From an uncultured Verrucomicrobiales bacterium (lineage in GTDB: Bacteria > Verrucomicrobiota > Verrucomicrobiia > Verrucomicrobiales > Akkermansiaceae): 64,000 nt of DNA. A program made the translations under genes and the position numbers. Location of the stretch: NCBI GenBank assembly GCA_937928545.1, contig CALGJQ010000006.1, positions 1 to 64,000 of the forward strand. The letters run 5' to 3'. The notes below the pieces were generated by a model that saw only the letters and a program-made list of their open reading frames with translations, was not told the DNA's origin and ran no database searches. Numbering within the stretch: position 1 is the first letter of the stretch; every line of letters starts with the position of its first letter. Of the stretch, positions 7,429 through 19,583 are shown piece by piece.

Positions 7429-8811
7429 TTAAAGTTCGTCGATCAATTCTTCGGCGACATAGGTCCAGATTTCTCCAAGGGTGGGATGGTAAGAGGGGAT
7501 TTTGAGAAATTCTGAGACTGTCAGTTTTTGGTGAAGAGCGACCATGATGGTGTGGGCGTAGTCGATGACATGAGGTCCCATTCCGGATGCTCCTAGGATC
7601 TTGCCGGAGGAACGGTCTGCGCTGAGGCGAACGAGCCCATGTTTTTCGCCGACAATTTCACCTTTGCCTTGGTCGTCAAAGCGGTAGGAGGCGGAGACGG
7701 GATCGTAGCCTGCCGCGAGTGCTTCCTCATCGGTGAGGCCGAGTTGCACCACCTCGGGGTCGGTGAAAATTCCCACCATGTTGAGGTTCGGGTCCCAAGT
7801 TTCGGTCATCGGCTTGTCTTGGAGGAGTGTGGCAATATTCTCTCCGGCAGCCTCGCCCTGCATCACGGCGAGGTGGACTACGGCGAGAGGGCTGGAGCAA
7901 TCGCCGACCCCGAAGATGTGGGGCTGAGAAGTTTGGCAGAATTGATCGATTTCGAGGCGTCTCATGTCGGCTTCGAAACCTGCTTTTGGAAGGTCGAGTC
8001 CGGCAATGTTCGGCTTACGGCCGACGGCCATCACGAGTTGGTGGCAGGAGACCTTTTCGTCCTCGCCCACGGTGAGGGTAAATCCGTTGTTATCATGACT
8101 GACTTCTTTGAGGGGTTTTTCGAAGATGATCTCGATGCCGAGATCAGCGCAGCGCTTTTCCATTCCCTCAGAAATTGAGGGCTCCATGTCAGAGAGGAGA
8201 GGGCGGCTTCGGGAAATGATGGTGACTTTGGAGCCGAGGCCTTCGAACAAAAATGCGGACTCCATACCAACCGCTCCGGTGCCGACTACGACGACGGATT
8301 CAGGGACGCTGGGAAGGTCGACAATTTCATCGCTTGTCCAAAAGGGTGAATCGGCGAGGCCGGGGATATTTGGGAGGACTTCGGTCGAGCCCGTCGCGAC
8401 TACGAATTTCTTTGCGGAAAGGGTGCCGTGTCTCTCGACTTCGATTTCGTGGGGTGAGGTGAAGCATGCCTTGCCGCGGATGAGTTCAAAGTCACCCTTG
8501 TTGAGCCCTTTGACGCGCCACATTTGGAAGTCGTCGATGAGGCGGGTCTTGCGATCGCGGAGAGCGTCGATGTCGAGAGTGGGAGTGCCGATTTGGATGC
8601 CGAATTCCTCGGACTCTCGAATCGCGCGCATGCGATTGGAGGTTTCTAAAAGAGCTTTCGTAGGCATGCAGCCTCGCAGAATGCAAAGGCCACCCAATTC
8701 CTTGGCTCCATCGATAACGGCGACGTTTAGCCCGAGGCCACTGGCTTTTTTTGCGGCTGCGTATCCTCCGCTTCCTCCGCCGATGACAATGAGATCGTAT
8801 TCCGCTGACAT
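7429..8811 (-). CDS. Dihydrolipoamide dehydrogenase-like flavoprotein
   Basis: A 460-residue class I pyridine-nucleotide-disulfide oxidoreductase. The FAD Rossmann motif is IVIGGGSGGYAAA (9-21). The redox-active disulfide is in GGLCILRGCMPTKALL, which keeps the four-residue spacing between the cysteines but differs from the usual GGTCxNxGCxPTK. The NAD(P) motif VVVGTGAVGME follows at about 174. The C-terminal dimerisation domain ends with the catalytic His-Glu pair in YHPTLGEIWTYVAEEL. No 2-oxo-acid dehydrogenase E1 or E2 genes are adjacent, so its partner is unknown. A mercuric-reductase-like or other thiol-oxidoreductase role is possible. Confidence 0.88.
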   Translation of the reverse strand: MSAEYDLIVIGGGSGGYAAAKKASGLGLNVAVIDGAKELGGLCILRGCMPTKALLETSNRMRAIRESEEFGIQIGTPTLDIDALRDRKTRLIDDFQMWRVKGLNKGDFELIRGKACFTSPHEIEVERHGTLSAKKFVVATGSTEVLPNIPGLADSPFWTSDEIVDLPSVPESVVVVGTGAVGMESAFLFEGLGSKVTIISRSRPLLSDMEPSISEGMEKRCADLGIEIIFEKPLKEVSHDNNGFTLTVGEDEKVSCHQLVMAVGRKPNIAGLDLPKAGFEADMRRLEIDQFCQTSQPHIFGVGDCSSPLAVVHLAVMQGEAAGENIATLLQDKPMTETWDPNLNMVGIFTDPEVVQLGLTDEEALAAGYDPVSASYRFDDQGKGEIVGEKHGLVRLSADRSSGKILGASGMGPHVIDYAHTIMVALHQKLTVSEFLKIPSYHPTLGEIWTYVAEELIDEL

Positions 8812-8898
8812 GCCTTAAGCCTGGGGCTTTGCCGGAAAGAGGGCAAGCCGCAGTCAGGCTTTCATTCGTAAGAATCTGTTCTAATCTCCTTTCAGAAC

Positions 8899-11800
8899 GT
8901 GAAACACATTATCTTTTGTCTCCTCCTCCTCATTCCACTGGTGGCAGCTCCGTTGGATGAGAAGCAGATCCGAGCGCGAATTGAAGCGAATCAATCGGCT
9001 AATCTGGACGAGAATGCCTTGAAGCTTTGGCAAGATGCCTTGGTCGAATTAGAGGCTGCTAATCAGGCGGCAAAAGCGGAGAATAAAGCCCTCGCTGATT
9101 TGGCGAAGCTTGGTCAGCTCCCTCAATTGAATCTCCCCAAAGTGCCGAAAGAAGGCGCCAGTCTCTTGGCTTTCGAGGAAGCCTTGAAAGAGGTGGAAGC
9201 TGAGATTGAGAAGGTGGAGTCCGAAAATAAGACTCTTAAAAATCAGAGTGATGAATCACCTGCTCGGAATGCCGAACTTGCGAAGAAATTGGAGCGGAGC
9301 CAGCAAGCGTTGATTGATCTCAAGATTCCGGTTTTGGAGTCAGGGGAGTTGGAGTCTGCGCGCTACCAACTTGCGGCGCAAACTCGTCGAAAATTGGAGG
9401 CGACACTGAGGGAATTTCAGGCGGAGCAATCTCTGCTTACCAAGGAGGAGGAGACTTACACTCAGCGGATTCGTTTGCGTCTCGATCATTTGAACGAACT
9501 TCAGGACCTTGAAGGGAAGCTTTCGGAGAAAGTCGTCGAGTTAAGGGAGGCGGAAGCTCATGAAACTCGCCTCGCGTTGGCAAAATCGGCGGAGATGTTT
9601 TCTTCGGTTCCTGAGCTTTCGTCCATCGTTGAAGAAGTTCGATTGCTCAACGAGCGAAGGACGGGGGAGGGGGGAGTGCAAACGAGTTTGGCTGATGCTG
9701 ACGAGTATCGCGGGTCGGTGCAAAACATGCGGGAACGCATCAAAGAGCAGTTTAAAAACGCGAAGCGTCGCATTCAATTGTTTGAGGAAGCCAAGTTGGG
9801 TTTGGATGACCAGACGGGGCTTCTCTTGCGACGGGAAAGAGCGAGGCTTCCAAGCACAGATCAAATTGCGAGTGAACTTCGAAAGAACCTTGAGCGAGCA
9901 GCTCAGGCGCAAATTTCTCTTCTTGATCTCTCGGATCGCATCAGTTCGCTGGACGTTATCGGCGATAAGAAAATCGATGGACTTCTTGAAAAAAATCCGA
10001 AGCTTAATCGGGGTGCTATTGATAGCCTGCTGGAGCAACGTGGTGAACTTTTGCAGGGTCTAAAAAGTGAATACAGCCAACTGAACCTCATTCTGACTGA
10101 GGGGACTGAGTCGGCTAAGATGACAATCGCGGAGATCGATGAATATTCAGCTTATATCGATCAACGCTTGCTTTGGATTAAGAGCACTGAGCCCTTGCAT
10201 CTCAAAGAGCCGCTGGAGGAGTGGGGGCGGCTCGTCGATCTCTTCAGTCCTGCGACTTTCCAGGAGGTGATTCAGTCGATTCAGAAGAATTGGTTTTCAA
10301 AAATCGTTTCAGTTTCAGCGATGATCTTACTTTCGCTGGGGATCTTTGTTCGACGCCGTCGACTCCGAGAAGTTCTGGATGAATCGAGTAAAGAGGCCGT
10401 GCGACGCAACTGCACGCGCATTCTTCCGACGGTGAAAAATGTCGGTTCGTCTCTTCTTCTTTCGCTTTGGTTTCCGCTCCTGCTTTTTCTTCTATCGAGT
10501 CTCATTACTGAGCCGTCTTCGTGGCGAGTAGGCTTGTTTCGACTCGCGCTTGCTTTGTTCATTGTGAACACGCTGGTGAAGTTCTCTCGTCCTCATGGTC
10601 TCTTCGTCTCGCACTTCAAGATGAATGAAGATCGGGCTTCGCTCATCTTCCGGAATCTAAAGTGGTTTTTACCCTTCGTGGCTCCTGTGATTTTTATCGT
10701 TACGGCTCTCACCAATAGTGAGGTGAGTACTGAATCGGGTCGTTTTTCTTTCGTGCTAGCAATGATTTTGGTCGCGGGGATTTGTCATCACCTTTTCCAT
10801 CCTGAGCGTTCCATTTTGCAGAAAGAAGGGAAGAGCTCGGGCTTCTCTAAGATGGCTTACTTCGTTCTCATAGCGCTTCCGGTGGTGTTCGCGATCGGGG
10901 CATCATTGGGATACTTTGCCTCAGTCCTCACTCTGCGCACTCAGGTGGTGGCAACGGCTGGGCTTTTAGTTTTGGCCTACATCGTGATTCGTTTTTTCAC
11001 GAGATGGACGCTCGTCTCGCGGCGGGGACTCGCAATCTCTCAAGCCCTGCGTCGTCGTGAGGCAGCCATTGGGGATCGTGAACGCGAATCAGCCGGTGGC
11101 GATGCCCAGCCTGAGTTGCCGAGTTTGGATGAAGTCAAGGCAGAGGCGGTCAATGTCGTAGAGGTGGAGGAACAGACAACTCAGCTTCTCCGCATAAGCA
11201 CTTATGCTGCGGTGTTCTTCGGGGTTTGGGCGATTTGGTCGAGCACTCTGCCGGCACTTTCGGTTCTCGATAAGGTGACGCTGTGGGGTGAGGAATATTC
11301 GACTCCTTCCGAGCAAGCGGTATCTCCTCAGCTGCCTTCCTTTGCTGGATCAGTCACGAATGCGAAGACGAAAGTGGAAAAGATCATGAGTCCTTCCGAT
11401 GATCGAGTTTCGCTACAGGATCTTCTGTTAGCGGTGGCTTTTTTGATGATCACTTTTATCAGTGCTCGGAATATCCCAAGTTTACTCAGCTTGACGCTCT
11501 TTAGTCGAATCAACCTTGGCCCAGGAGGGAACTTTGCTCTGACGACCACCCTTCGATATTTGATCGTTTTGATTGGGGTCGTTTTGGCTCTTCAACAGAT
11601 TGGAATTACTTGGGGGAAAGTGCAGTGGTTAGCCGCTGCGATTACGCTTGGGATCGGATTCGGATTGCAGGAAATTTTCGCGAACTTTGTGGCTGGAATC
11701 ATCATGTTATTTGAGCGTCCGGTCCGTCTTGGGGACGTGGTTACGGTGGGGGATATTTCAGGAAGGGTGACCCAGATCAAAATCCGCGCGACCACGATTC

Positions 11801-12213
11801 AGCAATTTAATAATCGTGAACTTTTGGTCCCGAATAAGGAATTTATTACCAGTCAGCTTGTGAACTGGACGCTGAAAGATTCTATTCTTCGCTTCGAGGT
11901 CCCGGTGGGGATCGCCTATGGATCCGATACTGAGAAGGCGACGCGAATTCTCGAGAAGATCCTGAAGGACCATCCACAGGTTCTCGACGAACCTGAGCCT
12001 GATATTCTCTTTGTGAATTTCGGGAATAGCACGCTCGACTTTACGGTTCGTGGATTTGTCGGCGGGGTGGATCAATTGATTTCGTGTAAGAGTGAGCTGC
12101 ATTACGAGATCGACAACGCCTTCCGGGAAGCTGGAATTGAGATCGCCTTTCCGCAGCAAGATATTCATCTGCGATCGCTTCCTGAAGGGGTGAAAATCAC
12201 TTCAGATTCCTGA
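8899..12213 (+). CDS. Large MscS-family mechanosensitive channel (MscK/KefA-like)
   Basis: A 1104-residue inner-membrane protein. A signal peptide (IIFCLLLLIPLVAAP) is followed by a long periplasmic coiled-coil region at about 25-450 rich in Glu, Leu and Lys. Several transmembrane segments lie between about 465 and 900. The C-terminal MscS module at about 870-1090 contains GIGFGLQEIFANFVAG, the pore-lining helix, and FERPVRLGDVVTVG, the start of the beta domain. Such channels release solutes on hypo-osmotic shock. The start is GTG at 8899, chosen because it precedes the signal peptide directly. A small MscS paralogue lies at 20720. Confidence 0.92.
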   Translation: MKHIIFCLLLLIPLVAAPLDEKQIRARIEANQSANLDENALKLWQDALVELEAANQAAKAENKALADLAKLGQLPQLNLPKVPKEGASLLAFEEALKEVEAEIEKVESENKTLKNQSDESPARNAELAKKLERSQQALIDLKIPVLESGELESARYQLAAQTRRKLEATLREFQAEQSLLTKEEETYTQRIRLRLDHLNELQDLEGKLSEKVVELREAEAHETRLALAKSAEMFSSVPELSSIVEEVRLLNERRTGEGGVQTSLADADEYRGSVQNMRERIKEQFKNAKRRIQLFEEAKLGLDDQTGLLLRRERARLPSTDQIASELRKNLERAAQAQISLLDLSDRISSLDVIGDKKIDGLLEKNPKLNRGAIDSLLEQRGELLQGLKSEYSQLNLILTEGTESAKMTIAEIDEYSAYIDQRLLWIKSTEPLHLKEPLEEWGRLVDLFSPATFQEVIQSIQKNWFSKIVSVSAMILLSLGIFVRRRRLREVLDESSKEAVRRNCTRILPTVKNVGSSLLLSLWFPLLLFLLSSLITEPSSWRVGLFRLALALFIVNTLVKFSRPHGLFVSHFKMNEDRASLIFRNLKWFLPFVAPVIFIVTALTNSEVSTESGRFSFVLAMILVAGICHHLFHPERSILQKEGKSSGFSKMAYFVLIALPVVFAIGASLGYFASVLTLRTQVVATAGLLVLAYIVIRFFTRWTLVSRRGLAISQALRRREAAIGDRERESAGGDAQPELPSLDEVKAEAVNVVEVEEQTTQLLRISTYAAVFFGVWAIWSSTLPALSVLDKVTLWGEEYSTPSEQAVSPQLPSFAGSVTNAKTKVEKIMSPSDDRVSLQDLLLAVAFLMITFISARNIPSLLSLTLFSRINLGPGGNFALTTTLRYLIVLIGVVLALQQIGITWGKVQWLAAAITLGIGFGLQEIFANFVAGIIMLFERPVRLGDVVTVGDISGRVTQIKIRATTIQQFNNRELLVPNKEFITSQLVNWTLKDSILRFEVPVGIAYGSDTEKATRILEKILKDHPQVLDEPEPDILFVNFGNSTLDFTVRGFVGGVDQLISCKSELHYEIDNAFREAGIEIAFPQQDIHLRSLPEGVKITSDS

Positions 12214-12307
12214 TCGGAATGGAACGATTTGAGCTCGATGCATTTTTCATTTTTGGAGAAAAAATCATCTCCCCAAAATGGGCAAGTTTTCTCGCTCAGC
12301 AACGCAG

Positions 12308-12335
12308 TTGACACAAAGGTGGTGCTTGCTAGAGT
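12308..12335 (+). promoter_or_regulatory. Candidate sigma-70 promoter of ppdK
   Basis: A perfect -35 hexamer TTGACA (12308-12313) is followed after 16 bases by TAGAGT (12330-12335), which matches four of six -10 positions. It lies about 75 bases upstream of the ppdK start in an otherwise gene-free gap, and ppdK codon use suggests strong expression. Confidence 0.5.
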
Positions 12336-12412
12336 GCGCGCCTTTCCGAGTGGGCTGACACGCAACCTAGTCGGGAATTTTGACCGAAATTTCTCAAAAG
12401 AAAAACACACCC

Positions 12413-15184
<2,772 letters not shown>

Positions 15185-15205
15185 TTCACGATCCACATAA
15201 ACTTC

Positions 15206-15240
15206 AAAGCCCCCTCTGTGAAAGCAGGCGGGGCTTTTTT
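15206..15240 (+). terminator. Intrinsic terminator of ppdK
   Basis: AAAGCCCC pairs with GGGGCTTT around a partly paired centre and is followed by a T run, about 20 bases after the ppdK stop. Confidence 0.88.
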
Positions 15241-15320
15241 GTGGTGGGAAGTCGTCTTTGGGTGAGTTGAATTTGATTCGCCGAATAGCCAATGGTTTAG
15301 TATCACCGTGTTAAGAGCTT

Positions 15321-15857
15321 ATGACAGTTCTAGAAAAACAGCAGGATCTCGAAAAACTCCAAGAGGTCATTTATTTGGAGAAGGTTCGTGGTGCTCGTAA
15401 GATGACCCCGAGTGAGAGGTTGGCGGAGTGTTTCGAGTTATCTGATGAAATTTTGATGCAGATGCTTGCAGGTGCCATGTGGCAACTGGAGACCGAAGAT
15501 ATTGAAGAGGGTTGGTTAGAAGTGAGGCGGCGTTTAGATCGCTTGGAGAAAGCGCATGAGCAGGGCTTTTATTCGCTGAAACCAAAGGGGGGGGCAATGA
15601 AGATCCTAGAGTTGGCTCGCTTGGCAATTGATTCGTGGGAGGCCGAGGGCATTGACTATATGCTGACCGGATCCTTCGCGACGAGTTGCTATGGTATTCC
15701 TCGTGCCACTCGGGACGTTGATTTTGTCGTTAGTATCCGAGATGGGAGCACCGTCGATGGGCTCGTGAAGCGAATGAAAGGCGAAGTGGAGCTTTCGCTA
15801 CTTGTTAGCAACTTTGAATTCCGATATTCGTCGAAAACTAATGAAATTTTCGGATGA
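15321..15857 (+). pseudogene. Fused small protein plus truncated MNT-type nucleotidyltransferase
   Basis: The 178-codon frame joins two modules that are normally separate genes. Residues 1-92 are a small helical protein (TPSERLAECFELSDEILMQM, then WLEVRRRLDRLEKAHEQG). Residues 93-178 begin MKILELARLAIDSWEAEGID and hold a minimal nucleotidyltransferase core, GSFATSCYGIPRATRDVDFVV, with the metal-binding DxD. The junction is a run of eight G at 15587-15594. With seven G the first frame would stop at a TGA overlapping the second gene's ATG (ATGA), the usual arrangement of two-gene modules. The nucleotidyltransferase loses its family C-terminal half after about KRMKGE and ends in unrelated residues overlapping the next gene. 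It is probably a decayed or phase-variable toxin-antitoxin-type locus. Confidence 0.6.
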
Positions 15858-16506
15858 CAAAGCCCTCCTGAAAAAGTTGCGAAGACAGCATGAGAGAGGA
15901 GATTTCGACGATGAATGGGAGGCTAAAAGTGACTTTCAATTACTGAGAGAATCGCAACGAGATCAGTTCACTCAGGTGATTTGTAGTGGGCCGCAGTTGT
16001 TTGTTTTTGCAGTGATTGCGAGAGACCATTGGCCTTGGTTTATCGTTCTGATTCTATTGGGTTTGGCTTTGGTTTTTATTTCAGTTCGTCATTTGAAGGC
16101 ATCCGAGACCTTACGTTCGGAGATCGAGGATAAGCTCACGCAGGCTGTCTATTCTGAGTCTGAAACTCCTGATTTGGAGGCTCAGATGGGACCCTCGAAT
16201 TTCAAGTGTTTGGTGAAACTTAGGAAATGGCGGAGTGATCTTGTGGGGGATGAAAGTGACTTGAGACTATTGCGAGATCACCAAGAGTTTTTCGCTAAAA
16301 TACTTGGTTTTGTTGTTCCGTTGGCCTTGTTGCCTTTTGGGGTATGGGAGGATTCGGCTTTATGGGTCCTCCCTACGATTGTTGTTGCAGTCGTGCTGGT
16401 CTACTGGCGGGTCAAAGTTGTGGAAGAATGTCGCATTGAGGTGGAAGATATTTTGATTGCTCATCGGCGCCAACAAGTGTCGAAGGGTAAAAGCGTCGTA
16501 GCTTAG
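15841..16506 (+). CDS. Hypothetical membrane protein with four predicted TM segments
   Basis: From ATG 15841 this encodes 221 residues; the open frame extends 13 codons further upstream. A charged N-terminal region (about 1-45) is followed by two hydrophobic segments (LFVFAVIA and WFIVLILLGLALVFISV), a central soluble stretch, then two more (ILGFVVPLALLPFGVW and ALWVLPTIVVAVVLVYW) and a basic tail. I recognise no family. It overlaps the 3' end of the broken nucleotidyltransferase by 17 bases, as if a deletion brought the two together. It converges with the DUF5722 gene. Confidence 0.6.
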   Translation: MKFSDDKALLKKLRRQHERGDFDDEWEAKSDFQLLRESQRDQFTQVICSGPQLFVFAVIARDHWPWFIVLILLGLALVFISVRHLKASETLRSEIEDKLTQAVYSESETPDLEAQMGPSNFKCLVKLRKWRSDLVGDESDLRLLRDHQEFFAKILGFVVPLALLPFGVWEDSALWVLPTIVVAVVLVYWRVKVVEECRIEVEDILIAHRRQQVSKGKSVVA

Positions 16507-16507
16507 T

Positions 16508-17794
16508 TTACTTGGCAGGCTGCATTTCGTGAATCTCAGGCCACTTGTCGAGTCCGACGATGGGGAGGGCGAAGGAGAAGTGTTTTTCCCAGTCCTTTTT
16601 GTCGGCATGAAGGAAGACGTCGTAGATGAGTTTCTTTTTACGATCGGGGGCGAAGCTGCGGAGGCCGAGGCGGAGACCGCCTTCCTTTTTGTGATCAACG
16701 TGGCGGTGAAGAATGAATGAGTCGATGCCATCGAGTTGGTCAATGAGTCGGTAAGCATACGCGTAGGCAGCGGCTTGGATTTTTTCTCCCTGAGGTCCTT
16801 TGGGAGTGTCGAAACCTTGTTCGCTAAGAATGATGCGTCGTGGTTGTCCTTGGTAGCGGAGGTGAGGTTTTTTGAAGTGGTCTGTGAGGATGTGGAGGTT
16901 CTTGAAGGTGATTCGCGGCGTATCGGGCGAGTTGCTTGCTGAGGTGTCTTTCCAAAATTCGGGATCACGAAGGTTTTCGGGGTAGGGGTGGAAGGCGAGG
17001 TGCCAATCGAAATCACCCTGCTCTTTGGCGAGTTTCGCGAAGAGATTGACGAAGGGTTTTGCGGGGAATGCTTGGAGTTTGTTGGCGGGGGCGAAGCGGA
17101 TGTTCCAGTGGTGCTCAAGGGAGAGGTAGACTTTCGCGAAAGATGAGTGGCGACGAATCGCTTGGTGCATGAGGCGCACGACTTGGTGATATTCTTTCGT
17201 GAATTCTTCCATGGAAACTTCACCACGATTTGACCACCACCAATGAGAGTTGACCTCGTTACCTATGATGAAGCCGGTGATGCGACCGTGTCCTTGCGAG
17301 GGGAGCGAGTATCGATGAGCAAGGTATTCGAGACAGACGGAGAGCCACTTTCGACCTTCTTCGTTTGTGGTGTTAAAGGCGCCCAGTTTGTTGGGTGCAT
17401 TCGGGTCGAACTTGGGGTGGAGGAGAATGCGATTGATGACGGGGTTGTGAGAGCGATAGGCGAGGATGATCGCGTTGACTTCGATTTGGTTCTTCGAGAG
17501 CGGTCTGATCTTCTGGTCGAGTTGTTGAAGGTATTTTTGGTCAAAGTGGAAAAGCTCATCTCCTCGCTTCCAGGTGGCTGTTTTTTGTCCCGGCTTTGGG
17601 TCTGGGACGATGAGTTGAGCAAGGTTGAGATTGAGCGCGGCGTGACTGATTCCTAGTGCGATGGCGTCGTCGATCATTTCGACTTGTAAGCCTTTTTTGG
17701 ATTTTCCTGGCAGGAGGACGGCACCACAAAAGAGGAGGCTCAAAATGGCGAGGAATGTTTGAGGTGCCAGGTTTCGAGGAAGTAGAGAGATCAT
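16508..17794 (-). CDS. DUF5722 family protein, glycoside-hydrolase-like
   Basis: A 428-residue exported protein with an N-terminal hydrophobic segment (FLAILSLLFCGAVLLPG). It resembles the DUF5722 family, which is predicted to adopt a TIM-barrel fold. Two glutamates sit in clan GH-A-like contexts: Glu180 in GFIIGNEVNSHWWW, resembling the Asn-Glu acid/base, and Glu325 in IILSEQGFDT, resembling the nucleophile. Histidine- and tryptophan-rich segments (LSLEHHWNIRF, WHLAFHPYPEN) look like a carbohydrate-binding cleft. It is divergent from a LacI-type regulator, which suggests sugar-responsive control. Substrate is unknown; catalysis is inferred. Confidence 0.75.
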   Translation of the reverse strand: MISLLPRNLAPQTFLAILSLLFCGAVLLPGKSKKGLQVEMIDDAIALGISHAALNLNLAQLIVPDPKPGQKTATWKRGDELFHFDQKYLQQLDQKIRPLSKNQIEVNAIILAYRSHNPVINRILLHPKFDPNAPNKLGAFNTTNEEGRKWLSVCLEYLAHRYSLPSQGHGRITGFIIGNEVNSHWWWSNRGEVSMEEFTKEYHQVVRLMHQAIRRHSSFAKVYLSLEHHWNIRFAPANKLQAFPAKPFVNLFAKLAKEQGDFDWHLAFHPYPENLRDPEFWKDTSASNSPDTPRITFKNLHILTDHFKKPHLRYQGQPRRIILSEQGFDTPKGPQGEKIQAAAYAYAYRLIDQLDGIDSFILHRHVDHKKEGGLRLGLRSFAPDRKKKLIYDVFLHADKKDWEKHFSFALPIVGLDKWPEIHEMQPAK

Positions 17795-17910
17795 GGAAGT
17801 GTTCTTGAGTGAAAGAAGGGCGTGCTTGTTAGGGCCTCAATACCTTGGTGTGCTCTTTTGCCTTTCAATGGCGTTGCACATATTTTTTTAACGAGATAGC
17901 CTGAGGGTAG

Positions 17911-18936
17911 ATGGCAGGGGGGAAAGTCAGGCTCAAGGACGTTGCTGAGAAGGCTGGCGTTGCAGTGAATACGGCTTCAACAATTCTCAATCGCCGCCCG
18001 AATTCCTGGGCCTCTAAGGAAACTGAAGAGCGAGTTTTTGCGGCGGCGAAGGACTTGGGCTATCGTCCGAATCGCGCCGCTGTGGCTCTGAGATCGGGGA
18101 GTTTTAAAACGATTGGTCTTTTGGTGGCTGACTTGGAAAATCCCTTTTACACTCACTTTTCGCGAGTTTTTGAAAATGCCATTGCGGCCCTTGGTTATGA
18201 TTTGGTGATTGAGAATTGGCAGGCTGATCTGGAGCGAGAGAAGAAGCTGCTGGATGAGATGGTTCATCGAAATGTCGATGGCGTGGTGGCATTCGTGAGT
18301 GATTTGAATTCACATCAAGAGTTCTTTGAGCAGCAGAGCAAGATTGGTTTCCCGGTGGTTGCTCTAGGGATGGCTAGTGCCGAAAAGGTGATGGTCGATT
18401 TGGTGAGTCCGAATTTCAGGTCTGGCCTTAAAGAAGCGGCTGATTGTCTCTATCAATTGGGGCATCGCCGATTTGGTTTTTTGGCAGCATGGTCAAAAGG
18501 TCAGCGAGTGGGAGGGCGTCCCGCCTATTTTCAGGAGGTGATTCAGGACTTTGGAGATGCTGAGTCTGAAGTTGTTCATTGTGGTCCCTCGATTACCGAA
18601 GCCTTAGAAAAAGGGCGTGAGATTTTGGGGAAGAGCGATCGCCCGACCGCGATTGTCGCTCTGAATGATCTTACCGCGATTGGGGTGATGCGTGCGGCGA
18701 AAGATCTGGGGCTGAGCGTTCCGGAGGATCTTTCAGTAGTTGGAATCGATGGGATTCCGCTTGGGGAGCATCTGTTGGTGTCTCTCTCTACGGTGGCGCA
18801 AGCCTATGAGGAGATGGCAGCGAAGGCGATTGAGTTTCTACTCGCTCGCATCGAAGGGGGAGGGAGTCAAGGTGCTCAGCATGAGGAGTTTGCGACTCGT
18901 TTTATTCAGCGTGAGTCAGTAGGGCCAATTTTATGA
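17911..18936 (+). CDS. LacI-family transcriptional regulator
   Basis: A 341-residue LacI/GalR repressor. The N-terminal helix-turn-helix and hinge ([22 protein letters not shown] and [13 protein letters not shown]) are intact, followed by a periplasmic-binding-protein-like effector domain starting at [18 protein letters not shown]. The segment [33 protein letters not shown] is diagnostic of the family. It is divergent from the DUF5722 gene across a 116-base shared promoter region, making that gene its most likely target. Its ligand is unknown. I could not pick out a convincing operator palindrome. Confidence 0.93.
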   Translation: MAGGKVRLKDVAEKAGVAVNTASTILNRRPNSWASKETEERVFAAAKDLGYRPNRAAVALRSGSFKTIGLLVADLENPFYTHFSRVFENAIAALGYDLVIENWQADLEREKKLLDEMVHRNVDGVVAFVSDLNSHQEFFEQQSKIGFPVVALGMASAEKVMVDLVSPNFRSGLKEAADCLYQLGHRRFGFLAAWSKGQRVGGRPAYFQEVIQDFGDAESEVVHCGPSITEALEKGREILGKSDRPTAIVALNDLTAIGVMRAAKDLGLSVPEDLSVVGIDGIPLGEHLLVSLSTVAQAYEEMAAKAIEFLLARIEGGGSQGAQHEEFATRFIQRESVGPIL

Positions 18937-19006
18937 GTTAAGACTCATTGGTCTCTTTTGAAGTTCGAATGCTGCTTCTCGGCTCGCTGTGATTTGCCTC
19001 AGGTGA

Positions 19007-19558
19007 CTAGGAATTCACAAAGACGACCGGGCTGGGGTCGGGGCTGAGACGTTTTGGGTTTTCGATGAGTTTTTCGATTTCAAATCCCTGCTGTTTCATA
19101 AACTGAAGGGGCTCCACAAAATCTGAGGCTGTGGTTTTGGGGTCTTTCGAGAGGAGCCAGAGGTATTTGCGGCTGGGAGATCCGACGATGGCCTGAGTGT
19201 AGGATCGATTGATCCAGAGAATCCAGTAATCGCCTGCGAAAAGATTGGCGGGGAAGGGGGAGAAGCGCACCTTGAGCTTGCCATCGCCAACGACGGTGGC
19301 GGAGCCAGAGATTTCGGTGCTTTCGCCATTTTCTTTGAGGCCTTTATTACGAACCGAAACTGGTCCATCGGCTCCGACTCCGTAGGTCGCTTTGGCGGCA
19401 ACGAGCCCGGCCTCGAAGCGATTGGGAAGGCGGGCGATTTCATGCCACTCGCCGTCGTAGCGATCGAGTTGGAAATTCTTAACCGTCTGCAGGGGAGGAT
19501 GCGAGTTTGAGCAAGCTACGAGGAAAAGGGAGAGGGCGCTGAGGAGGGAGAACTTCAT
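19007..19558 (-). CDS. Lipocalin lipoprotein (Blc-like)
   Basis: A 183-residue lipoprotein with signal peptide and lipobox LVAC, so probably anchored in the outer membrane. The lipocalin signature YDGEWHEIARLPNRFE starts the beta-barrel, and the second conserved block GDYWILWINRSYTQAIVG followed by KYLWLLSKDP matches bacterial Blc. These proteins bind fatty acids or lysophospholipids under envelope stress. It is 25 bases upstream of the DUF21 gene stop on the same strand, so the two may be co-transcribed. Confidence 0.9.
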   Translation of the reverse strand: MKFSLLSALSLFLVACSNSHPPLQTVKNFQLDRYDGEWHEIARLPNRFEAGLVAAKATYGVGADGPVSVRNKGLKENGESTEISGSATVVGDGKLKVRFSPFPANLFAGDYWILWINRSYTQAIVGSPSRKYLWLLSKDPKTTASDFVEPLQFMKQQGFEIEKLIENPKRLSPDPSPVVFVNS

Positions 19559-19583
19559 CGTTTGGTGGGAGCATCTGCGAGGC

